A stretch of DNA of 64,000 nucleotides from Bombus terrestris. Its lineage: Eukaryota; Arthropoda; Insecta; Hymenoptera; Apidae. Below the pieces are notes generated by a model, which was not told where the DNA came from, did no database searches, and saw nothing but the letters and a program-made list of their open reading frames with translations. Location of the stretch: the NCBI RefSeq assembly GCF_910591885.1, contig NC_063272.1, forward strand, positions 2,907,924-2,971,923, written 5' to 3'. Made by a program: the position numbers and the translations under genes. Positions 21,692 to 31,100 of the stretch are shown here, in pieces; position 1 is the stretch's first letter; the number at the start of each line of letters is the position of its first letter.

Positions 21692-23087
21692 CTATATTTT
21701 CGATGATGTTGAAGATGGAATCGATTCTTTCTTCATGCGTATTTAGTGCTTTTTTGATTTCGTTTAGTTGGGTTTGTTGGTCGTTTAGTGCTTTTAAGAT
21801 GCTTTTTTTGAAGTCTTCAATGACATTTATTATGCTTATTTGGGGTGCGTCTATTGTTGGGTTTGGGTTTTGTTTGGCTTGTGCCGCTAAGTTTGTTACT
21901 AGCGGGCTTGTCTCGTTTATACTTGTTTTTTGTTTTACTATATCCGCGAACTTTAGCTCGGGGACGTACTTACGGCTTATTTTGGCGATTCTTTCGGTTT
22001 TTGATGTTTTTGCTTTGGTGATTTTTTCATTAATCTTTTTCCGGAGTTCGACGAGTTTTGGACATCCTTTGTAAGATGCAGGATGTCCGTAGTTTTTGCA
22101 GTTTACGCAGTAGATTTTTTCTTTGCTGACTACTGCTTCTTTTTTTATTTTGCACTCACCTGGCCCGTGCGGTTCAGTGCATTTTACACAGCGATAATTT
22201 AGGTTACAGTTTTGTGCAGTGTGGCCTATTCGCTGGCATTTGTAGCACTGCGTGATATCGTTGTTTTTTTTTATTTTTTCCCATGCTATTTTTAGATAGT
22301 TGAGTCTGTTTATTTTTAATAGGTTCCCAATATTGCTATCGGGGGAGACTTGAATTATATAGATTGGGAGCAATGTGTTGTTCTCCCTTGATTTTCTTGT
22401 TGTGAATCGGGTCACTTTGGTGAAGTTGACTTCTTCGATATTCAGGGCTTTCAGATCTTCTAGTATTTCCGCTTCTGTGTAGCTGTTACCTAGACCTTTT
22501 AGTAGATACGTATGGGGTTTTTGAGATTTTGGAGTGTATGTGAAGTAGGCCGTGTTGGCTGCAGTCAGTATTTTTTTTGCATTTGTGTAGTCATTTATGT
22601 TTTGGAGGTAAAGCACATGCTTACCTGAGTGGATTCTTTTGATGTGGAAATTCTTGATTTTGAGTGAAGTTTCCATGAGTGCTATTGTATCTTTTGGGTC
22701 TTGTAATGTTATTTTGATGGGGGGTGGCCTGGCCCCTTTTGCCGATGTGGGGGGGTCTGCCTGTTCTTCAGCGGGGTGGCTGGGTGGCAGGCCTTTATAA
22801 TTTTGGTTTTTCAGTAATGTTGAATGTTGTGGTGTTGTTGTTTTTTTTGGCGGAGCGGCGGGGGAGGTACTTGTCCGGGCGGCATTGTTTTTGTTCGTGG
22901 TTATCGGTGATGTGACCAGGGGTGTGGGCTGTCTGGTTGCTTTTTTCCTTAGTAAGTCGTTTTTTTTTTTTAATGTTTCGATGATAGTTTCCTGCGACTG
23001 CGGTGCGCAGGGGTCTTGAGCTTGGAGGGCTTCAAATCTATTTTTTATTGGGATTGCCATTGGTTGGAGGCTTCTTTTTTGTTTCAT
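21681..23087 (-). CDS. LINE ORF1: gag-like RNA-binding protein
   Basis: From the ATG at 23087 it has 468 residues. A proline- and threonine-rich N-terminal third precedes a PRE_C2HC-like region (about 190-260), then three zinc knuckles: C281/C284/H289/C294, C300/C303/H307/C312 and C327/C330/H335/C342. The last 40 residues have a heptad pattern that suggests a coiled coil. Such proteins coat element RNA and help target it. The frame is also open for 99 codons upstream of this ATG (to 23384), without any ATG but with a charged, coding-like composition that includes the basic patch KKGVKRKIEK. The original start may therefore lie further upstream and have been lost. The stop overlaps the start of the ORF2 frame. 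Confidence 0.92.
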   Translation of the reverse strand: MKQKRSLQPMAIPIKNRFEALQAQDPCAPQSQETIIETLKKKNDLLRKKATRQPTPLVTSPITTNKNNAARTSTSPAAPPKKTTTPQHSTLLKNQNYKGLPPSHPAEEQADPPTSAKGARPPPIKITLQDPKDTIALMETSLKIKNFHIKRIHSGKHVLYLQNINDYTNAKKILTAANTAYFTYTPKSQKPHTYLLKGLGNSYTEAEILEDLKALNIEEVNFTKVTRFTTRKSRENNTLLPIYIIQVSPDSNIGNLLKINRLNYLKIAWEKIKKNNDITQCYKCQRIGHTAQNCNLNYRCVKCTEPHGPGECKIKKEAVVSKEKIYCVNCKNYGHPASYKGCPKLVELRKKINEKITKAKTSKTERIAKISRKYVPELKFADIVKQKTSINETSPLVTNLAAQAKQNPNPTIDAPQISIINVIEDFKKSILKALNDQQTQLNEIKKALNTHEERIDSIFNIIENIDED

Positions 23088-23538
23088 GTTTTCGTTTTTT
23101 TCGTGACACTCTTCTTGAGAATCGCTTTCTTTTTCTTTTAAATTTTCTTGTCTGATTTCTTTTTTGTTCCTGCTTATCAGGTTTGGAGGCGGATTGAGTT
23201 TCCGCGTCTTTTGTGCAGCGGGTCTTATGCTGCTATCTTTAATTATCTGTTGCTTTTCTATCTTCCTTTTGACCCCCTTTTTTGTCGGACTTATGGCGGA
23301 TTCCGCCTCCTTGGTTTCAGTCTCATTCCTTTCCTCTTCTATTTTTGTATTGTTTGTAGTGTGGGTGATGTTATCACTATTTTTTCACTGCTTAGCACTC
23401 TTTTTGCTTTTTTTTTTCACCGCTCTCTCACTGTATACTGTACACTGAATAGCTTGCTGCGCTCACTGTTTGGGCCTACGCCTGGTAGTCCCTTAGGGCC
23501 GAGAGGTCCGGCCTGCTCGGAGGATCACGGTCAACTGA
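23088..23538 (-). other. 5' UTR of the LINE with in-frame ORF1 extension
   Basis: It starts CAGTTGACCG at 23538, next to the target duplication. The first 150 bases are G+C-rich and probably hold the internal promoter. From 23384 onward the ORF1 frame is open without an ATG. The boundary between true UTR and lost N-terminal coding sequence cannot be fixed from one copy. Confidence 0.7.
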
Positions 23539-23575
23539 AGCGCTAACCACTTCGCTACCGTGTCCGTGTTAGTTA
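23539..23575 (-). repeat. 5' half of the tRNA-derived SINE-like head (A box) with target duplication
   Basis: On the minus strand TAGCGAAGTGG (23557-23547) matches the A box of tRNA-type promoters and is followed by TTAGCGC, as in a D arm. The copy AGCGCTAACCACTT at 23539-23552 is the second half of the LINE target duplication, so the LINE inserted between the A and B boxes of this unit. Confidence 0.55.
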
Positions 23576-24519
23576 GTGTCGTGTAGCGGTATTTGTTGTC
23601 GAGTGCCGCTACAACGATAATAACGTGGAGAAAACGTGAAGGGTAATCGTTTTACTAACTCGTTGCCTTAATTGGTTTACCTTAACTATGTTGGCTGTGT
23701 CAACCGATGATACGGGTTACGCTTATTTCATTGTTCACGCACCACGGTATAACGGTACATATCTGGAATCTGCATAGATGATTAGGGATGAATGTTATGG
23801 AAATTTCCAATCTAAACAACCCAGTCTTCAATGAGCATCGATCGATCGCATTTTAATGTCGTTAATTACGCGCAATTATATTAATGAAACTATCGTAAAC
23901 TTTGTACAAATAAAAACAAAAAAGGATCAAGAAATTAATATTATTGTTACGATCGTTGCGCGCAAATATTACGTACAGTGGGTATTTTATCGTAAGAAGG
24001 AACATATTACTTTGTCCCAAAAGTTTCTTTCCTTTTATAAGGAAATTATTTAATTGTTAGTACATACGCATCTTCTAACGAATGGGAACAACTTCGAGTC
24101 ACCGTAATCATCATATCGAATGGAGAAAAAAAAAGATCGAAAAATATATATATTGGAAACTTTGCATCTAAAATCTGATATTTATACGAACGTTGTAGCA
24201 CGAAATTTAATTTCTCTTCTTTTTCCGGCTTCCGTAAAACGACTGCGTCTAAAGGACTTTCGAAACTTAATTATCCCGGTTGAATCTTTAAAGTAATATA
24301 CATGGACTAACTTTTCATTGAAGACACCGGTAAGGAAGAAAATCGCCAGGAACTGGTAATTATCGAGCGCTTTCACAATGAGTAGACGGTCAGTTTGTCT
24401 AACTCCTTCATTCAAGGATAGCGTATACTCGAAGTGTTTCCTACTCCGGGGACTGTTATTGAAATGCTTGGAATTGCACGTATAGTTGCGCAGTTATGCG
24501 TTTAAGGGCCATTTCTGTC
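23576..24519. other. AT-rich stretch with a mariner-like fragment
   Basis: No gene is supported. At 24011-24055 the sequence TTTGTCCCAAAAGTTTC with TTTATAAGGAAATTATT matches one end of the TTAGGTTG-type element at 45082-45292 and 61630-61844 over about 40 bases, so it is a fragment of that family. The rest shows nothing recognisable. Confidence 0.5.
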
Positions 24520-25140
24520 ATCTCGATTTTTTTATTATCGTTGCATACCACCTTGCATGATTTTAATAATATTTAGACAGAAGAAAAAATATGAATAAGT
24601 ATTCTTGTTATTATTTGCGTTATTAAGTCAAAATGGAAAATACCTTCGGTTCGAACAGTTCATTTTAATCAACTTTAGTTGAAATTCGATTTGTACTTTG
24701 GAAATTTTAATCGGTTGCAGAATATATAATATTAGAATATATAATAACGGATATAATATGCAAAGTTAAATGTATTCTACGTCATTGTCATTATTGTTAT
24801 CGTGATCGGAGAATAATATTTCAAAAGACATGACGAATATATGGCATAGAATTTGTATTATGAGAGCGAAATGGAAAATACTTTTAGTTCGAAGGTTTGA
24901 TTAAAATTCAAATTTCATTATGCTTGACGAATTTCCATCGATCGTAGAATATACAGCTAAAACAGATGTAACATCGAAAGTCAAGCAATATTCTACTTTC
25001 TCGTTTCGCTTGTTATCGTCATGTACAGCCTCGTAATATTTTTAAAACCATAGGACACATATAAATGAGATATAAATACGTAAGTGCGTTATTAAATCGA
25101 AATGGCAAGTACTTTCGGCTCGGATATCGATCAAAATAAT
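24520..25140 (+). repeat. Three diverged tandem copies of a ~235-bp unit
   Basis: Two markers recur at the same spacing. TTATTATCGT/TTGTTATCGT-like starts lie near 24531, 24794 and 25012. Blocks like AAATGGAAAATACCTTCGG, TCGAA lie near 24632, 24869 and 25102. Copies are strongly diverged with insertions, so the array is old. No coding frame runs through it. Confidence 0.55.
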
Positions 25141-25613
25141 ATTGAGAGTGAAATGCAAGCTATGTGTATCACGCGTTATTTCAGCGCCAAGTTTCGGTGA
25201 AGTTGAACCGAAAAATTTGATTTCAACGCAAATCAAACGCTGGTTGGCCGTGTCAAACACATATCGCCGTATCCACTGTTTTGATCCGGTTATTTCATGC
25301 GTGATGACACATATGCAAAATTGAAAGTCCTTTACAACGTACGTACACAAGTGTCCCGTGTGCTTCTTATCTCTCCTTACGCATAAAACGCTATGTGTAT
25401 ATTTCGAAATATGAGAAACGGTTGATCTTTTTATCCTAACTTATCCTAACTAACAAGCTCGTGCGTGTGCCTAGTAACGTAACGGTAGTAATACAGTTTT
25501 TACGTTCACTGGCATACGTAGCTTGCAACGTAGTATACTTTATGTTCAGACTGCTGGCCATAAACTCGATTTACAATAATTATCCTCCCTCTTGCCTTGT
25601 ATTCTCGCTTAAT

Positions 25614-25665
<52 letters not shown>

Positions 25666-25959
25666 AAACCTTATTTTTATTATTCTTTTATTTTATTCTT
25701 TTTTTGTTATTTTACCCTCAGTTGCGATACGTAAAAGATTCTTGTAATTACGCTCCATCTAAGTGTTAGCCTTATACCTCTAACGTTATAAATAAATTCT
25801 TAATATCGAATCGACATCGCAGAAAAGGTAAAATATGGAACAGTCACATCGATTAACAGAACAGAAATGTAGTTGTTCGTAATTATCGAGATCCGAGCAT
25901 CAAATTGTTTGACTACTTGATGATCTTATTTGCGTAAATATACAAAGAAAGACAGACGT
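25141..25959. other. Gene-free stretch containing an (AC)n microsatellite
   Basis: No supported gene. The overlapping frames at 25042-25350 on both strands have no recognisable features. The main structure is the AC dinucleotide run at 25616-25662. Confidence 0.5.
25616..25662. repeat. (AC)n microsatellite
   Basis: An uninterrupted AC/CA dinucleotide run of about 47 bases, likely to be polymorphic in length. Confidence 0.95.
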
Positions 25960-27140
25960 CTGTCTCAGTGTGGTTCCGATCGTTCGGGATCTAAATTCAG
26001 ACCTAAAACTGTAGGTTCATTCTTCGCCATGAGTTTCATAAGACAGTCGCTAACGAGCTCGCTAACCGAAAGGTCTGCGACTGCGACCAAATGCTCTGGA
26101 ACCGTATGACTTTTAAAACGATAAGGATCGACGACGACGAAGACTGAAAATGCGAAATATATATGTCGGCTGGACGATAGGATTGGGGGTGGAGGTGTTG
26201 GATGAATCTTGGTTGATATTGGCCATCGATGCGGTGTAACAATGGTAGAGTTTATTGGCACAAGTTAGTGGTATTACAGCGTTGGTAATTAATCACAATG
26301 TTAGATACTCGCGGCGCTATGACAATGGCCTCGGGTCCGGTATCGAATCCGCGGTCAACGGGATGTCGAACGTGTATACTTCGTGGAGGTCTAAGTTATA
26401 TTCAGGTCGCCACAGAACAAGCACTACGTACCGGAGAATTACTTGTATCGTCGTTAAAATCGTACGATAGAGTGTCTCTCCATCATGGTGACGCTGTCGA
26501 GGAAAACTACGATGGATGTGTCTAAGGGCACGAGATCATCGGATTCGTGGAGAAAAGTCTTCATTCGGAAAGTGAGGGAAATTGGAGTTACTTAGTTGGA
26601 GGAAATAGGGGAAGGGTGCTAGCCGCCCTTAAGAGAAAGTCGCCACCGGGCCGCGTCGTTCGTGAGAAAAATAGACTTCTCCAATTTTCCCGTAGTTGGA
26701 ACAAAGGTTGTTTGTCGGTTTGAAGGACTTTCGTTAAATAGATCTAAAGATTTATAGCGGGTCCTCGGGCTAGCCGAACATGTACTGTGGAGACGCATCA
26801 ACATCTGGTAATCGTCTTACTCGAAGCATAGTCTGCGTGTGGCGAGCCACGGGACAGAAACCATTGAAACGTTTACCATCGTTACCATCGTTTACCATCG
26901 TATAGAGTTACTTCCTGCCTTGGTTAAACAAAACGTTCATCCCCTTGTCCGCGACTACGTTCGGCGACTGGTTGTCGCCTCGAGCCCGAGCTCATTATCA
27001 TAAATCTCGAATAAGTACAGTCGGATCGAATGACAACAGCTTTCTTAATACGGCTATGGTGAAATCTAAATTACGGTACTAGGTGTCTTCCCAAAGTTCC
27101 GAGGGGAAGGCTCCGGTGCTCTTTCATCTCCGACATATAT
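25960..27140. other. G+C-richer unclassified block, possibly old mobile DNA
   Basis: Base composition is clearly more balanced than in its surroundings and CpG is frequent. Open frames on both strands are short (under 100 codons), overlap each other and resemble nothing I know. A local repeat of GTTTACCATCG occurs near 26870-26900. Terminal repeats, a target duplication and an A tail were looked for and not found. It may be a decayed transposon or untranslated sequence of a gene. Confidence 0.35.
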
Positions 27141-27300
27141 ATAATGCGTTCGTTTAATAACGCACGCACATTCGTACGGTAAACACGTGAGGTTATTTGG
27201 TGCAGGATGTGTAGATGTTTAATAGTATATTTATTAACAATTCTCGTTTTTCCGACTCTTTACGTACAACTCTTGATTCAACAAATGTTTTCTTCATCCG

Positions 27301-28156
27301 ATTCGTTTCTTTTTGTCGCCCTTTAATATCCCCACGACGCACGTGATTGGTGGGCGTCCGTGACCGTTGTCACGTAACAACGGTCGCGGACGCCTACCAA
27401 CCGTGTGCGTAGTGGGGATTTTGAGAGGCGACAAAAAGAAAAGAATTTTAGTTTTCAAACTTTATTTTCGTCCACGACCATTGTTACACGACAACGGTCA
27501 CGGACGCCCACCAACCGTGTGCGTAGTGGGGATATTGAGAGACGACAAAAAGAAAGGAATTTAATTTTTCCAACGTCATTTTCGTCCGTGACCGTTTACA
27601 CGTGGCAATGGTAGCGGACGCCTACCAACCGTGTGCGTAGTGGGGATATTGAGAGACGACAAAAAGAAAGGAATTTAATTTTTCCAACGTCATTTTCGTC
27701 CGTGACCGTTTACACGTGGCAATGGTAGCGGACGCCTACCAACCGTGTGCGTAGTGGGGATATTGAGAGACGACAAAAAGAAACGAATTTTATTTTTCCA
27801 ACGTCATTTTCGTCCGTGACCGTTTACACGTGGCAATGGTAGCGGACGCCTACCAACTGCGTGCGTAGTGGAGATATTGAGAGGCGACAAAAAGAAAGGA
27901 ATTTTCCTTTTCGAACGTCCTTTCGTCCGTGACCGTTTACACGTGGCAATGGTAGCGGACGCCTACCAACCGCGTGCGTAGTGCCGATATTGAGAGACGA
28001 TAAAAAGAAACGAATTTTCGTTTTCGAACGTCACTTTCGTCCTTGACCGTTGACACGTGGCAACGGTAGCGGACGCCTACTAATCGCGTGCGTAGTGGGG
28101 ATATTGAGAGACGACAAAAGGAAACGAATTTTCGTTTTCGAACGTCATTTTCGTCA
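27301..28156 (+). repeat. 114-bp satellite: one inverted plus seven direct copies
   Basis: The anchor GCGTAGTGGGGAT recurs with A of AGTGGGG at 27411, 27525, 27639, 27753, 27867 (GTGGAG), 27980 and 28094, a spacing of 114, 114, 114, 114, 113 and 114. Each unit contains an imperfect hairpin: CGTCCGTGACCGTT, a CACGTG-like loop, then AACGGTxxCGGACG. The rest of the unit is GATATTGAGAGACGACAAAAAGAAA. Bases 27301-27360 are the reverse complement of the same unit, so the array opens with a palindrome centred near 27370 (GACCGTTGT...ACAACGGTC). The central copies are nearly identical, which suggests recent expansion or homogenisation. Confidence 0.93.
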
Positions 28157-31100
28157 CGCCTTTTTCCAAATATTCGGTGGAGGGATTGTAGGGATATCGA
28201 TGACTGGTTAGGCCTATTGGCACTTACGCTTCGATGTTATACTTGTATCGACGAAACCGTTGGAAAGTTTTGTTATCGCAGCTACATACGTAAGTGTGTA
28301 ACACAGATTAACGATCGTACCTGATTAACACTAACTCTTACCAAATCTGACAAAGTCAAATGACGAGTTTGAAGGTTTCGTTTAAGTTTCATTTAAAATT
28401 GTACATTAGTCGTTATTTTTTCTTCTTCTTTTTTTGTTCATTCAACTTTATGTAAATTCTCGTATTGACAAAAATTGAGAAATCGAAAAATATAAGAATG
28501 TGCATAAAGTTAGACGAACGAAATGAATAAGGGCAAATGCACAATTTTAAATAAAATTTTCTATGTCGTTTCACCGGGCTTGGTAAGATTAGCGTTGAAC
28601 AAGGACAAAAGGCGCCTTTATCCGTCTAACACGGCATTCTCTTCCCATTCTCATATCGCATCCATTTACACAGTAACGTACGACTCTCGTACTCTGTATC
28701 TCTATATCTTTATGGTTATTCCAGACAATGCCAACAATAGAAAGAAAGATTGGTTGCTGACGGCTCGTAACGTATAGCTGGAAAAGTTAGAATTGCAGAG
28801 AGCAACTTGTTAGAGTAGCGGCAATATGGAAGTTGTACTCGCACAGGTAAACTTGGCCATGTAGAAGTCTGGGCTGGGTTAGATCGTGTTCTAAACTCGA
28901 GTTACAGAGCTAAAATAACGTATCCGGACGTGTAGATGATTCGAGTTAAAGCAAGCTTTATTTTCACTTATAGGAGGCAGCGAAACGAAAGGAATCAAAG
29001 AAAATTGTTGCAGCCTCGTGCAGGTTTTTGAAGTCATAGGGGCTCGATCGTAAAACAAAATTCGTCGAACGAGCGGGTATTCTATTTACCTGATAAAGTT
29101 AAATATTATCGCCCGCGATACAAAAGAAAAAATCTATTATCCATTTGTTCCTATCTCCACCATTTACATACACCGTTTTTGCAACGGTAAAATTCCTTTG
29201 CAAACCATTTTTGAACGAAAACTACGAACAATGTTTTCCGCGTTACTCTGACGCGCTTTTAATTCGCTGTGCTTCATGCAGCTTTTGTCGCAGCCGCTAG
29301 CATTGAAATACGTGTCGCGGAAAGGTCGTAGTTGAAGCTGCGCAATAGTAAACGAAAAAAGGCGCGATATCGGTTCATGTTGTAGGCGATTCGGCGTAAA
29401 CGCGTGGGAGAGATACCCTGCAACGATTGCCGTGCTTTATTAACTAGCGTAGAGAAGTTGAAAGCGAGAGAAAATTTCAGTGACATCGATGAACACCAGG
29501 CGGTATGGAATACGGGTCACGCTTATCCCGGGCATCGATTGGAATTACTCGCACGAGATACGACCACGGATAAACGTTTCGAGGAACTTTTCCGTTGTTC
29601 CCAGCGTCGTCTCCTCCGATTTGCGAAATCTTTCGTACTTTTTCCGTCGATGTAACGAGCGTAGTTTCGGTCCAATTGGAACAAGGGTCAAAGAAAGGAA
29701 GCGAAATTGCTTTTTGACTCTCGATGGCTCGCTAAATCGCGACCTAGCAAACAACGAATCAGCTTACGCGGAAATGCTGCATTTATGCATAAGAAGCGCG
29801 CAAGCCAATTTTTTCGAAGATAACTACGATCAATTAGCATAGAATTAATATCGTAAGGTCGGAATTTTTTTCCTTTTTATATAAAATGAAAACTGGTATT
29901 TTTAACGAGACTTTTTACTCGAGCAGAAAGAACGAGATTGGTTGTTGGTTGAAGTAGCAATAACGATGTGACGATATCATCATTCGTTCGTTTCACTATT
30001 AATTTGGTGACGTTTTAACGACCAGGTATACCGGTTTCATGTTCTGTGCGAAACAATCAGATTGTGACGCGTATACGTGTGGGAAATGTTTAAAGATTCG
30101 GAAGATGAAAGAAGCGAGTAATAGAATTTAAGGATGCATAGAATTCACAGAATATGCAACGATATATAGGACATTCAAAGTATAATCTTCGTTAGGATAT
30201 TTAAAAAGTACGACAAATATCTGTCCGGGTTTTAACACTTTAGTGTGACCGTAAAAATATAAATATTCGTATATCCACAATGTAAATATAAAAATTTCAA
30301 ATAATATTTCTAAGTGATGTGGAATAATCGACTAGGAAGTAACAGTCGAAGACTGTTTGATGTACCCTTCTTGCGTGTCAGTATTGTTTCATAAAAATGA
30401 ATTTAAAGGAAACTATTTGGAAATTGAGGTGGAAGATACCCTAAACTACGATAAAAAATACACACGTACACACTATTTATACATACGTACTGAGAGTGTT
30501 CCAAGGATGAAATGTTAAACAGCGTTGAATATTAAAACTATTTTAAAAATTAGAGGAAAATTAAGCCAGCTTACTGCTATTACTATTAGGACCGAGTATT
30601 AAGAACCAGATGTTACTAATCAGATGAATAATGAATGAACGAACAACGCAACGACAAGAACAAATTCTTTTTTTCGAATAAAGTCATCACACACACGCGC
30701 GCTTGTACGTTCACCTGAAGTATATAATAATTTATTATATTAATTAATAAGCCTATATACTCTACAATGATATAATTAGTTAATCGTTGAGCGTGGTATC
30801 GCAGGAAATGCGTGGACGAAACGTGCAAGTGCATGTTTATGCTCGAACGAGAAACTAAGTTTATCGAATAGTTGAAAATATTCCGCGAACCTATTCCATA
30901 GAATTAAATAAAACGTGGCTTTAAACGTTATAAAATTCCTTCTTCTTCTCGTCTATTCGATTTAAACCCGACTTTTTCGCGCCTTCTTCTCGAACGACAG
31001 TAAATTAGAGTTGGAAATATTTAACGTCTCAAATAAATAAATAAATAAAAACTAATCGAAATTCTGGATTGCGTGATTGTGGGAATAATTTTCCCAAGTA

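Larger units (their letters stand above)
17932..23538 (-). mobile_element. Near full-length Jockey-type non-LTR retrotransposon
   Basis: This 5.6-kb minus-strand element has a 5' UTR, ORF1, ORF2, a 3' UTR and a poly(A) tail (T run at 17930-17951), bounded by a 14-bp duplication. ORF1 carries three CCHC knuckles. ORF2 carries an APE-type endonuclease and a reverse transcriptase with FADD, without an obvious RNase H. This layout fits the Jockey clade. The 5' end begins CAGTTGACCG, and CAGT at +1 is typical of the internal Pol II promoters of insect LINEs. Damage is slight: one extra A in an A run breaks ORF2, and ORF1 and ORF2 lack a clear ATG at their expected starts. The insertion landed inside a tRNA-like SINE sequence. 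Confidence 0.92.

Noticed and set aside
18154..23546. Plus-strand frames across the LINE (for example 19592-19939, 21703-22074, 23148-23546)
   Set aside because: They are antisense shadows of ORF1 and ORF2, with low-complexity Phe/Leu/Ser-rich translations.
27367..28324. Frames with repeated MRSGDIERRQKE-like peptides
   Set aside because: They simply read through the 114-bp satellite units and have no independent coding support.
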